64,000 nucleotides of DNA. It comes from Lanius collurio (Eukaryota; Chordata; Aves; Passeriformes; Laniidae). Position numbers and translations under genes: made by a program. How positions within the stretch are numbered: the first letter of the stretch is position 1; each line of letters begins with the position of its first letter. Shown piece by piece: positions 43,403 through 62,700 of this stretch. The notes under the pieces were generated by a model. That model ran no database searches and had not been told where the DNA came from. It saw only the letters and a program-made list of their open reading frames with translations. The stretch lies in contig JACBWW010000023.1 of NCBI GenBank assembly GCA_020086605.1, positions 2,359,063 through 2,423,062 of the forward strand, read 5' to 3'.

Positions 43403-43457
43403 CCGGCAAGCCCCTCTCCACCCTGTCCCCCACCTGGCAGGCACCTGGGCGGGGGCA

Positions 43458-51513
<8,056 letters not shown>

Positions 51514-52254
51514 ACCTCCTAGATCCCTGATTGATGACTTGGGATGTGAATTTTTCAGGCCAGTTTTGATCCTGGAGCATGCTCCTCTGGGAGTCTGGGG
51601 GAGCATGGTGGTTACCAGCCCTCTGGAAACGCCCACCAGGCACAGCTACCACCCTCTTACGAACACTTGTTTGGCCCATCTCAGGCTCTGGATGTTGTAT
51701 ATTGATGAACAGCAATGCTGGCCCTGCAGTGCAGGCACTGCTCTGGCCTGGGGTTAGCCAGAGCCAGGCAGGTGTTTTGTGGGGCTCTGCACTCCCAGGA
51801 GAGCCCAAGTGGTGTGCAGGGACTGAATGCTGGCCCTACCCAAGCCACTGGCTCAGGGTGGGAACAGCCCCAGGAGCCAGGAGCAGGTCAGCACCAAGTG
51901 TAGGGGCTGCAGGGCCTCACCATGTCCCCTCAAGGACACGGGAAACAGCTGAGCCTGTCCCCAAAAACTGAGCAGCAGTGAGATGTTACCTCAGACTGTG
52001 GTGCCTGGCTGCAGGTGCAGGTCCAGCTCCTGATGGAGACAACATTAATCACATGAACCAGGACATTTCTGGTGCAGATGGCCCCAAGCAAAAGCAAGAG
52101 TGCAGCTCATTTCCAAAAGCACAACCCAGGCCCCCTTGTCCTGTTGCAGAAGAAACACACAACATTCATTGACTTCAAGAGTTACAGAATTTACTGATAA
52201 TCACCACCAGGATTAGAAGTGTCAGTAGAAAAATAAAATGTACAGAATTTCCAA

Positions 52255-52596
52255 TCATATAAAGATTTGTTCATGACAGCTGCAGCTGTGAGCAAGAAGC
52301 CAGGTGGGAAGAGGGGGGATGTCACACACAGGGAGTAGGACCACAAGCCTCTGCATAAGCAGGTGTTCCTCCAGGGCAGGCAGCTTCTCCAGAAGGTGTT
52401 TCCTTACCCAATGCTTGGCCCCCCAGCAGAGGCTCACAGCACTGCAGAGCTTGAGACACCTCAGTGTTGATGTTTTTGCAGGCTCTTTGCAGTTTTTGGC
52501 AAGTCTGACTGAGCAAAGTCTCCCACTACCTGCTGAAAACTGAAGGGATTCCTCCAATTCCTCACTTGGAATAAAGGAATGGAAATGGAAGGCCAA
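52255..52596 (-). other. Unassigned minus-strand open frame (113 codons)
   Basis: An open frame of 113 codons, with a second overlapping minus-strand frame of 64 codons at 52322-52516 that includes the helix-prone stretch CQKLQRACKNINTEV. A donor-like GGTAAGG and an acceptor-like TTTTCAG flank the central part (about 52411-52540) on the - strand, so it could be an exon. I do not recognise either peptide. The alternatives are 3' UTR sequence of TMEM170A or chance. Confidence 0.2.
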
Positions 52597-53627
52597 ACCA
52601 ATGAGGGGAGGAAACTGCCATCTGGTGCTTCAACTCAAGGCTGTTTCTCCTACCTGTTTAGCTCTGGTTTTACTGGAGAGGGAGGTTGCCAGCAGCACCC
52701 ATCGGAGTAGAGGATGCTCGGGGGGCACCAAGGTGACACAAAGAACTTGCTCCCTGTGCTAATATCTATAAAGACAAATTAGCTGATTGTTCACCTCTTA
52801 TGCAAGAATTCCCTGAAAATTTCACAGCATTCAGGCATAGAGAAACGTTGCCATCTCCAAACAGGGTCAAGCTGCCAATTCTTCAAGTAAACCAGGAACT
52901 CCTCAAAACAGATTCTGGGAGATCCCAAGGGACAGAAAACAGGAGCTTTTCAGTTCACCCAGCACTGCGTGATTTTACCAAGCCATTTTTCACTTGTTCT
53001 GAGCTCTGTAACAGCCCCATTTGTGTCCTGCACCTGTCAGCCCTGTTCCTGCAAGGAAACCTCCTCGTGCTGTAGCATGAGGCATGTGGATAAAGTGCTT
53101 TCTCAGTTGCAATCAGCTTAATGGCTATTGAGCTGTGCCAGGCACCAGGGCAGGGTAAAGGAGAGCACAGCAGGTGCTCAGGACACTGGTTTCTGATGTC
53201 ACCTGAAAGGTAAAGCCAGACCCACCCCATCCAAATTCCATGAGATACTTTTAATCCATCCAGAAAAACACAGGGTAATTCCTGTAAATTAAACTGTGCA
53301 CTCTGTACACATACGAAGTGGGAAGGTGGAAAAGAAAGCATTCCTTCTTTTTCATTGTTTCTGCCCTGGCAGGAAGACTGGCTCTCTCCAAGCAGCATAG
53401 CACACAGGGCCCTCCACAGATCCAGGGTTTAGTATATGTTACACCACTTGGACCTCACCCACCTAAGGAGAAGGATTCACATTAAACTATTTCCTAAATT
53501 GTGCATCCAAATTCCCTGAATATGGGCTAAAATTTAGAGTAATCTCAGTAAGTAGCTCCTGCAAAAACACCTCTTACCATGCATAGAGAAACCCTTTTCC
53601 AGGATAAACAGAGTGCCCTGTTGAAGG

Positions 53628-53745
53628 ATCACAGAATCAATTTAGTTTAGAAAAGACCTCTGAGTCCAACCTTTGACTGATCACCACCTCATCATCTAGA
53701 CCATGGCACTAAGTGCCACGCCCAGTCATTTCAGCACTGAGGACA
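53628..53745 (-). mobile_element. CR1 LINE fragment (- orientation)
   Basis: The + strand reads as the reverse complement of a CR1 3' region: a 'cacagaatcaatttagtttagaaaagacct' type start, 'gagtccaacc', and 'gaccatggcactaagtgccac'. These match the pattern of avian CR1 subfamilies whose complement carries 'agaatcatttaggttggaaaagacct...aaccatgtccctaagtgccac' (consensus from memory, so subfamily not assigned). It is truncated at its 5' end (right side) and clearly diverged. Confidence 0.8.
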
Positions 53746-55196
53746 TGGGCTCACAGCAGATAAACGGCCCTAGGAAATGCTGCAGGTACAAAAGAGTTGA
53801 TTTGGAAACCAGAGGAATTCAGTGAAGACACAGATGGGAACTGTACCCTGAAAGGCTGGACACAGACAGCACTTTCCCTCTGCAGCCCACATGGTGTGAG
53901 CTGGGTATAAACACGGACCACAGCCAACTCCTAGAGGTGGCTACACTACCCAGTCACATCCCTGGAATTCAACCTCAGCTTCCCCAAAGAACCAAGCCCA
54001 GTTACCTGCTCAAGTGCCCCAATCATGTGCACAACTCCGGGCACAAGTGCAGAGCTACCAATTAGTTAAAAGTCACTTAAAACCAAAACAAACTAAAACA
54101 ATTAATGAGGAGACAGTACTGCCTGTACTGTCTCAAACCCTGTTGGTTTGGGGCTGTGTTCACACGGACACAGGAATCCCCCAGGCTCCTTCCAGGAGCC
54201 ATGCAGCTCTCCCAAGCCCCAGCACGCTGACAGCTGGATGCTGACAACACGGCGCACTCCCTGCACCGAGGATGCCCCAGGTCACATCCTAGCCTGGCCA
54301 TGCAGCCCTCAGCAGCAGCATGAGGGATTTTATCCAAGCTGGCCTGTGCCATTTCCAGAGCAGTGCACACACCCAGCTGCACCACACCAACATGAACAGC
54401 ATCAGCAAGTCAAAGGAGAATGGGGATGTTTGAAAACATGAGTCTCCTCCAAAGCCCAAGGAGAAGCTGTGCACGCCCACCTGCACACCCTGGGATTTCT
54501 GGAGCACCCACTCCACTGTGCTTTGTCTCTGGGCAGAATGTTCACAGGGCCAGGAGGGCTTTGCTGTAATAAAATTCACAAAAACAGCAATCTTTTTTAC
54601 ACCAGTCAATTCCCCTGCACAGCACTGACAGCCTGAACTCACAGACACAGACCTGCACTCTCATCCACTTGAAATGAGTTTTCCTTTTGCTGCTCCCAAA
54701 TCCACTATGGCCATGATCTGCTATTAAGAAGTTTGGGCCACGAAGAAAACACAGTATTTTTTTAATTTAAAAAATTGACATTAAAAGAGCTTCAGGTTCA
54801 TTGAAAACCAAGCAACAATAGGTCAAAGCAGTGAGTGAGCTCTGAGGACACGATGTCTCTGGTCCTGTTCCTACTCCAGCACAGCTGGTGTCACAGCTTA
54901 GTCATGTCCCGTTACCACAATTCATCACGGGTGAAAGGTACCCAGGTCTCATCCTCTGGAAGTCATTTTCCTACCCTCCAGAGAAATAAAGTTTCACTTG
55001 GCACTTAATGTTACCAAAAAGTAACAAAATTCACAATTTTTAAATTTCAAGCCACCTGGAGGCAGGAGCAAGCCCTCCCAATTCCTAAATCAGTGGAAGA
55101 TGCACATGGATGGAGCGGTGCTCCCTGTGATTTGTTCTGAGGCAGCAGGTCCTTTGCTCCTGCTCTGGTTTGTGTCCTCCAGCCTCTGCAGAGGAG

Positions 55197-56298
55197 CTAT
55201 AGAGTGGCCAGAATGCGCAGGAACGAAACCACCACCACACAGAACGTCTGGCCCACGCCAAAAATGAGGGCCTCAAAGGGAATCATTTTTTTCCCTGCAG
55301 CTCTGTAAACTCCAGCAATGGCAGCACCTGTAGAGAGGGGGAAAAGCCGAGACGTGAATGTGAGACAGCTGCCCTGCCACAGGGATGAAGTGGAAGCCTC
55401 AGGATGTGAGAATGGGGCAGAGAACAGTGGGGTCTGAACCTCGCCCTGCACACCAGCAAGCAAGAATGCTGGGCTGGAGATATGTGACAAACCTCAGCCA
55501 GCAGCCCATGCATGCTGGTGGCAACAGGTGAACTGGTGCTGAAACTCTGCTGAGGCCTCCAGCAGCTGTGGGGGTTGGGGTGGTCTGGGACACACCTTTG
55601 TCACAAGATCCCCCACCTGCAGCCTGCAAACATTACCCAGTTCTGGGCACTGACACCAAACCTCTGAGAGATTTTCCTCCAGCTGCTCAGAAATCTGAAA
55701 GCCCCTTTGGCTCTACACCCGATGGGCACGTTTGGTATGCCCGACACAGGGCTCGAGATGGGCTATGTTCCAATTCTTTTTGTGGGGCAAAGGGGGAAAG
55801 AGAGCCAGAATGTTAATCTCCATCGCGGGGAACAACGCTATTCCACTCACTCCCGAAGGCAACCTCTGATCACCACAGAGCCCCCCGGCCGATACTGCCA
55901 GGCCCTTGCCGTACTTGTGAGGGTGCCGGCGGTGATGGGTCCCACGATGCCCATCAGCAGGACGCTCACGGACATGAACCTGCCGTACTTGTGGTGTCGC
56001 AGCGTGAAGAGAGCAAGCAACGCGGCCGGCACGTGGAAGGCAAGGGAGGACACGAGTGCCCACAAGAAGACACCGTACCACATCTCTGCGGAGAGAAGGT
56101 CTGTGAGGGCGGCCCGGGGCCCGCGGGCCTCCAGCGTCCCCGGCGGGCGGGCCCCGTTTTGAGCAGGGAGGTACCTGGGAAGGTGGAGAGCGGGCTGGAG
56201 TAGGTGGTGGTGCCATTGCCCATGCGAGGCACGAGGCGAAGGCTGAGGATCTGCTGCAGGAGCCCCCCGCCACCGCCGCCCGTTTCACCGCCCTCCAT
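55197..56298 (-). CDS. TMEM170A: Transmembrane protein 170A
   Basis: A small multi-pass membrane protein of the ER and nuclear envelope, reported to favour ER sheets and to act against RTN4. Three coding exons on the - strand: 56298-56175, 56085-55915 and 55327-55197 (TAA side at 55197). They join in frame to 141 residues against 144 in human (from memory). Features: a glycine-rich N-terminus, LLQQILSLRLVPRMGNGT with a potential glycosylation site at N28, a hydrophobic helix at about 45-70, a second at about 79-107 (containing MGIVGPITAG) and a third at about 118-137, ending FLRILATL. The open frame continues upstream of the chosen start, but the only upstream start-like codon in frame is TTG at 56373. 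The ATG at 56298 is the first in-frame ATG, has G at -3 and +4, and gives the length expected for the family. Introns are GT-AG. It is divergent to CFDP1 and convergent to SLC12A3. Confidence 0.96.
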
Positions 56299-57010
56299 CC
56301 CCGCACCCGCCCCGCCGCCACCGCCATCCGCCACCGCCTCTTCCGCCCGTCCCCGTCCGCCCGCCGCGGCCAATGGGAAGCGTTAGGGAATGACAGACAG
56401 GGCTGATCGCCAATCACCAATGGCCTCCGGGCAGCCGGGCCCCGCCCCGCCCCCGCGCTGCCATGGGAACGGTTGTGGGCCGCAAGGAATGCTGGGAGTG
56501 CCCGGTGGGGCTGGCGGGACGCTCTGGCCCGCTGGCGGCCTCTCGTCACTGCTCCCTGTGCGCGGCGGCGCCTGGGAGGTGCGGCTGTTCTTCCTGTCCG
56601 CCGGGGGGCGCCCGCGGGCGGCAGCGGCGCTCTGGGCGGCGGCGGGCGGGAGGGGCAGTGAGGCGGCGGGGCCGCGGCCGCACCATGTCGGGGTCGGAGT
56701 CGGAGCAGTACTCCTCGGCCGAGGATGACGACTATGTGCCCTCAGGTGAGTGGTGGTGGGCGGGAGCCGGCGGTCCCGGCGGTGCCGGTGCTCACTGTGT
56801 ATGCTTGCAGGTGCGGAGTACAGCGAAGATGATGAGAGCGAGCTGGTTCGGGAGGAGGAGCCGGCGGACAGCCCGCGGCCGCCCCGCGGCAGGAGGAGCC
56901 CCCGCCGTCCCGCCAGCAGGTACGGCAGCGGTGATCCGGCCTGGTGCCGCCGCTGGTACGCTCAGGGGCGGAGGAACGGGAAATGCTGCTCTGCGTTCCG
57001 GTTTAGCGGC
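56090..57010. promoter_or_regulatory. CpG-island bidirectional promoter of TMEM170A and CFDP1
   Basis: The two start codons are 386 bp apart in divergent orientation (TMEM170A ATG at 56298 on -, CFDP1 ATG at 56685 on +) inside a very GC- and CpG-rich block. Between them are three CCAAT boxes (56370-56374, 56410-56414, 56417-56421), a run of GC boxes (56441-56455) and a ZNF143-like element on the - strand (56486-56499). There is no TATA box. This is the typical make-up of a divergent housekeeping promoter. The precise start sites are not visible from sequence alone. Confidence 0.85.
56370..56421 (+). promoter_or_regulatory. Cluster of three CCAAT boxes (NF-Y type)
   Basis: CCAAT occurs at 56370-56374, 56410-56414 and 56417-56421, all on the + strand. 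Two extend to CCAATGG and one to CCAATCA. The first pair is 40 bp apart, close to four helical turns, and the last two are only 7 bp apart. They lie between the start codons of TMEM170A and CFDP1 and directly left of the GC boxes, so they may serve both directions. Confidence 0.7.
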
Positions 57011-59753
57011 AAGAGCAGAGAACCTCGGCCCCGATAGACATCGTGCCTTAAAACCCTCCCCGGCAGGAGTTGTTTATATTAACCTTTTCAAGTGCAAAGC
57101 ACGCACACATGGGGGTTTCCCCCCTTGATATAAATATATACATAGTTTAGTTGAAGTTGGTTTCTATCTAGCCCAAGTTCTCCTCCTCTCTTGGTTCCTG
57201 CATTATCCCAGAACCACAGGACTCTGGAATGGTTTGGGTTGGAAGGGACCTTAAAGACTACTTTTTCCCAAACCCCTGCCATGGGCAGGGACACCTCCCA
57301 CTAGACCAGGTGGCTCAGAGCTCCATTCAACCTGGCCTTGAACACTTCTAGGGATGGAGCAGCCACAGCTTCACTCGCCAGCCTGTGCCAGTGTTTCAGC
57401 ACATTATATACTCACAGAAGCGCATGCAAACGGGCCAGTTCACTTCAGGGGCACTGCCTGCATCAGTCTCGCTGTATTTTCTGAGCAGCAGCATCTCTTA
57501 ATAAAATACATACACCCTCAAGGTTAAGAGAGAACCTCCCAGATTGAAGGTCTTAGTGAAAATATGAAATATTGTGTTGTTTTCCCAGGCTTACACTTCA
57601 GCAGTGTTGCAGCAGCTCCATATACATTTTTTTTCTTTTTTTGCATCTGCTTTCAGGAAGAGGAAGAAAGGCGGTCTCTTGCTAGAGCCAGATGAGAAGG
57701 AGGAAGAGAATGCCCAGCAGAATGGAGAGGAGCAGAAAGAGGAGGAAGTGGATAATGTAGAACAAGTAGAAAGAAGCAGAGAAGAAGAAGAAAAAAAGAA
57801 GGAGGATGCTCTTTGGGCCAGTTTCCTCAGTGATGTAGGACAGAAACCCAAAGCAGCAGCTGCCATACAAATGACACAAATCAAGAAGGTAACAGGGGCC
57901 TGGGCATGCACCCAGGGAGTGTGGGAAGGGCCTGAAGGTTTAGAGCATACAGCCTTGGTTTTGGCTGGTATCAGAGCTGGGAAGAGGCTGGGGTTGCCCC
58001 TGCCCCCTCTGCTTTGTAAGACTAGCATCCCCTGATGGTCCAGACTGCAAGGTGCTGGTTTCCTTCCAAATGGAGAGGTCTGTGATCTGGTGGTGCTGCT
58101 TTTGGAACTGTTTTGTCAGCATCTCAGTGTCCCACACAGCCCTTCTGGCTTCCCTTCCTGGTCCCAATTCCTCTCGTGACACAGGAATGATGAGCTTTGG
58201 TCTGAGTTGTGCTTGTGGGTACAGCTCTCCCTGAGGCTTGTGCCTTTCCTGATGCTTAAAAGAAAAAAAAAAAAAAGGGAGGCTCTGTGTGTGTGTTTGA
58301 ATGGAGAAACAAGAGAGGTCTGTGCTGACATCTCCATACCTCCATCCTCATGCTGTGAGGGGGTCTGAAAGTTGTTGCATGTTTGTAGCAAGATTGAATC
58401 TCGCTTTCTTGTGTCCTCTGTGAGCCCTGGTAAGGCCTCTCAGTTGCAAAGGTTTTTCTGGAGAGAGAATTCTCTGTGTGGGAGTTATTTAAAAGGATTT
58501 GGTTCTCTGTAAAACTAAGTGCACGTGTTTTCCTGGCAAAGCCTTTCACACTTAAGGTGGTACAAGTGAAGCAAGTACCACAGCTGAGCCCCTGCTAGAA
58601 TTCTCAGTTTGGGTTTTTTTAAATGGCCAGCCAAAAATAAAGTTCAGTAACGAAGTCTGGAGTCTGCCTGGTGAGTACAGCTCTGACTGTGTGAAGCTTC
58701 TTTCTGTGACTGTTGGAAGGTTGCAGAGCAAGTATACTTAGGTAATATTTGATTGCAATTTTTGGAAGAAGAGTCCTTTCGTCTTAGCCCTCCTGCTTCT
58801 CCTTATTACTGACTGAGCAGCTGGGGTGGTTACTTGTAGAGTCAGAGAGAAGAAGAGAGTGAACATTTTCTTCTGAGCAATTCTCCTTTTATGGGCAGGT
58901 TGCTAAAATGTGAGATGTCTTTGAAAGTTCCTCCATAGCCTGGAATAATTAATGGGACATCCACTTTGTATGTTCTGTTTGTGAACTTCTTGGGCTTATA
59001 TTTCCTGCTTGAAGATCTCTGTGGTCTGAGGTAGATTTAGAGCAAGAATTTGGGGTTTATTTTGGTAACTTACAGACTCTGAGGTTTTTATGTATGCTTT
59101 TAGCAGCTGTAGCTGTGACTGAGTAAATTAAGAGGCATTGTTGACAAATTGCTTAATATAAAGACTTTTCCTTCTCGAAGGAAAAGAAGAGATGTTATTG
59201 ACAAGTAGGGAGATCAGCCTTTTTCTGCTGATGAGTTGTGTTCTTCTGTGCTCTTGAGTAAAAATAAGCATACTTTTGTGGAATTCACCTTGGCAGCTTT
59301 ACTGCTTGGTGGTGCTTAGTTTGGGAGAACCAAGTCTCCAGGCTTTTGCTTGCTTTCTGAACCACTGCAGTGTATTCTTGTTTCTTCCTATATTTATTAC
59401 AATTTCACTTCTTGCTTTGAATTTGTTTTGGTCCTAGAGCTTCAATGACAGTCTGGAACCAAAATGGGGAATTTTATTCTGGTGGAAGGGGTATTTATTT
59501 CCTTTTTCATGTCTGTGGGTGACTTGCTTTGATCACCATTCTAAATTGCAGTGCTACTCAAGATCTGTGTTGGGCCCTTGGCCCTTTGGAATGATAATTT
59601 GTTTTGGCTCCACAAATGCATTCTTTTGCTTTCTCCTTCATGTATTTTGTAGGCTGAAGAAGACAAGAGTGGGAATAAGCCTCAGGAGAAGCCAAAAGAT
59701 TCAGGAAAAGTGACGATCACCAAAACGTTCGATTTTGCTGGTGAGGAAGTCAA
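56685..59753 (+). CDS. CFDP1: Craniofacial development protein 1, first four coding exons (3' partial)
   Basis: Vertebrate counterpart of yeast Swc5 and a subunit of the SRCAP complex that exchanges H2A.Z into nucleosomes. It is nuclear and needed for craniofacial development and cell survival in model animals. Exons: 56685-56745, 56811-56919, 57657-57888, 59653-59753, all bounded by GT-AG introns with matching phases. They give 167 complete codons plus two bases of the next. The protein starts [11 protein letters not shown]. It has an acidic-aromatic motif EDDDY near residues 13-17, of the kind Swc5 uses to bind H2A-H2B, a basic/acidic low-complexity middle (residues 58-107), the conserved ALWASFL segment at 108-114, and [12 protein letters not shown] at its visible end. 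The conserved C-terminal BCNT domain is encoded beyond the window. The ATG has A at -3. The coding part looks intact. Confidence 0.95.
57212..57402 (-). mobile_element. CR1 LINE fragment (- orientation)
   Basis: A well-preserved CR1 3' fragment in the CFDP1 intron. The + strand carries the reverse-complement signature: 'ggaatggtttgggttggaag', 'ggaccttaaagactac', 'ctgccatgggcagggacacc', 'actagaccaggtggctcaga', 'caacctggccttgaacactt' and 'agcctgtgccagtgtttcag'. These follow in the order and spacing of the avian CR1 consensus as I know it. The element's 3' end points left. About 190 bp remain, so it is 5'-truncated. It is the strongest single sign that the host is a bird or another sauropsid. 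Confidence 0.9.
57889..59652 (+). other. CFDP1: CFDP1 intron 3
   Basis: A 1.8-kb intron between the acidic exon and the exon starting [10 protein letters not shown]. It contains a poly(A) run near 58261-58275 and no recognisable gene or transposon. The preceding intron (56920-57656) carries the CR1 fragment. Confidence 0.7.
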
Positions 59754-62700
59754 GTAAGTTGGCAGATGTATTAAATCCATTGTGGGCACAATGCAAACTG
59801 GATACTGCAGTGCTGGGGGCAGGCTGGAGCTGGGCTATGAAGCACAGTGGGTCTTCTCTTTCCTTTACACTGTTTTTTTTCTTTTATTGGGAGCACATAC
59901 AGGCCTCAGGGAAAATGAGGCCAAGATTTTCCTGCCTGAGAGCTGCAGAGTATCCTTACATGCAGACCTCAGTCTTTGTTTAAATTCAAAACATTTGTAA
60001 ATGTAATTCAAATTCACTTAGGCTGCCCTATCTGGGCAGTGTTTATAATGGTTGGCAGAGCTCCCTGGTGGCACTGTCACTGGGAAGGTTGAGACAAGGA
60101 GGGAAGCACATCTGGTCCCGCAAGGATGAGGGTAACACATTTTATTCCTTTAGGCTAGTCCAACTTCTGCGCTGGGGGCAGGATATTGGCTGGCACTTTC
60201 CCTGGTGATGTTCACAATCCACGACAGAGATTTGCAGGCAGTAAGAAGTGTTTGGTTGAGCAGACTAACAGCTGAGTACTTTTGCCTCTGAAACAGCTGC
60301 AGCAAAGGGGATGGGCTGGGTAAAATCATGCTTTAGGCTGAGTTTGGCTTACAAGAGGCCTCTCAGGCTATGCTGCAAGAAGGAACAGGTGTTTTATAAA
60401 TGTGTAAGACCAGAACTGAGGGACCTGGTGAACCCACTTGAAATCTGACTGCCCTGTGACCTGCTGGTTCTTATCATGGGGCATTTTATTTATATGTAGC
60501 AGTAAACCCATTTTTGTCAGACTAACTTGGCCTGTTTTGTGTGACAGCAGAGGGCAGCAGTTCCCAGCAGTAACACTCACCCTACCTAAATCTGGAGGAG
60601 GAGGCAGAGTTGGGGCTTCTGCTGCTCTTGCTTTTCATGTGAGCACTGCTGCCTGAGCTGTTTGAAAAATCTGAGGAGAGCTGTGAGCCATAGTAGGGAC
60701 TTTGCTACTTCCCTGGGCAAGCCAGACTGTATGAATAGCTTTTGTTCACTTCATTCACTGTCCTTTGAAATGTTGGTTGTCTTATGTGAACAGAAGTTGT
60801 TCAGGGCTCCTTAGATACAGATTTTATGCTTTTGATACCAGTATCTTATCTGTAGTTTCTTAAGAACAATAACTAAGAAAAATACATGTTTTCCTTCACC
60901 AGTTGCTTTTGGAGTGTTCTTTGTACTGCTCAGTGTTTACTTTTTCCCTTTGGCAACTGCAGAGAAATCACTAGAAATTTCTACCAGTTTTTGGTGGAAT
61001 AGGCAACAGCTGGAGCTTGGGTGACAATGACACTGTAATTCTGCATACAGAATGGGCTATTGCATATTTTGTTTACAGCTGTTGTTGTATCAATAGGTTA
61101 CAGAGCCATCAATAGAAGGTTTGCAGTGAGGTCTGGAGCTGTTTTCTGCTGGTACCAGAGTTACAACAAAGTTATGTTCTTTAGCTCTTTGATAACAGAA
61201 AAATCCTTGAATGTTTTTTGCCCCCTTGATTTTTGTGATATGCGAAGCTGATGCTTTTGTGTTGTTTGCTACATCTTTCTTCTTTAAATGGGTTACACTG
61301 ATACCTGTGTGTAGGGTACAAGGGGTACTTGCTACTCACAGCTGCTGGTACTTTCCCCTAATGGCAGTAGGTGAGGGCTGCTTTTTCTTCAGAATAACAG
61401 GAGGTTGTCTTTGCACCACTCCAACATCTGCAAATGCTCTGAATACCAAACACTGTCTTCCTTGCCTGGGGAAGCAGCTGGCAAATCATTGGTTATGAAA
61501 GGCCAACACACGGTAGTTGTGTGTGTGCATTTCTGGACTGAAGGAACTGAAATGAGAGCTGTCTCTGTTGCTCTCCTTTCTAAATGGTTTGAGGCTACTG
61601 TTGAGTGTTGCTTTTTTGAAAGCTTGAGTAGAATTTAGATCAGTATTTAAGCAGTGAAAGATTCAGGGCACAAATTTTCACAGTCTGCTCGCTGAACCTC
61701 TTAAAGAAGATCATTTAGCCCTGATCTCCTGTTGCAGAACAATTTATTTTCTCCTGTAAGAAGATTCTTGCCTGATTGGAGTAGCAGAAGTGGCTTGAAA
61801 GTGATCTCCAGCTACAGGGCTATACTGGAATAGTAAAAGGCCTTCATGCTGTAGGTTTTGATGAGTCTGTTCTTGTATCAGTTGCTAATGCTGAGCTTTA
61901 GCTTCAGAGTGTAAAAATTAACAATTACCAAATGAAGATTTTAATTTAGTGGCTCTTAATTTTAGAAAATACATTATATAATTTTGCCTTGTGAAACTAA
62001 AGCTGTTGAATCCTGGAAAGAATCTTTAGAAAGAATCTTAAAATGATTGCAATGCTTTCTAGTTGGGAATTTTTTGTCTGCTTTTCCTGCCTCCCTCATG
62101 TTAAATAGATTAGGAGCAGCAGGTGACTGTCACCTGCTGTAATGGCTGTAATTGTGGGCAGCAAGAGCAATTTGCAAAGGCAGTTCAGCATTTAAATGGA
62201 AGTTCAAGCCATTTCTCCCTCACAGAAGAGATTGAAGCTCCTTGAAGCCTCTGGTTTATGAACTTGCCTCACAATGCAGGACGTGTGTTTGCATTAATAG
62301 GGAATTGCATCCCTAGTGCCAGGGTTTAACTGCTGCGATTTGTAATTACTTGTTTTCTCTTCGGCACTCCAAAAGGATTTGGTCCTTGGCTTTCTTTAAA
62401 TCTCTGTTGTGCTCAGTGCATCAAAATGGTTCTTTTGTGCTCTTTCCATGAAAGTGAACTTTGTGTCCAGCTGGGACTGCAGCAGAGTGGAGCTCACATA
62501 CATGGAGCTGGTCCAGCCCCGTGATGTCAGTGTGACAGCATGTGAGGGAAAAGCAGAGTCAGGTTATTGATTGCTATCAAGAATCGATTTTACTTTGAAA
62601 CATCTTCTCTACCTTAAATTGGCTTGTGGAAGGCAAAACTAAGTTCAAAGGAGTAATGGCCTGGGTGTTAATCCAGGAATGTGTTCAGCACCTGCTTTGT

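Larger units (their letters stand above)
51514..55196. other. Tail-to-tail intergenic region between SLC12A3 and TMEM170A
   Basis: Both flanking genes end here, so the segment must contain both 3' UTRs. Going right to left from the TMEM170A stop, the first poly(A)-like hexamer on the - strand is ATTAAA at 54761-54766. On the + strand AATAAA is present at 52232-52237, 52570-52575 and elsewhere. A CR1 fragment lies at 53628-53745. Two overlapping minus-strand open frames occur at 52255-52596, with no recognised homology. Otherwise nothing was identified. Confidence 0.6.

Noticed and set aside
56299..56373. N-terminal extension of TMEM170A to 166 residues (starting at 56373)
   Set aside because: The upstream codon is TTG, not ATG. 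The ATG at 56298 is the first in frame and gives the family's length and glycine-rich start.
55713..56549. 278-codon minus-strand open frame over the CpG island
   Set aside because: It is out of frame with TMEM170A, arginine/alanine/proline-rich from CpG composition, and crosses two introns.
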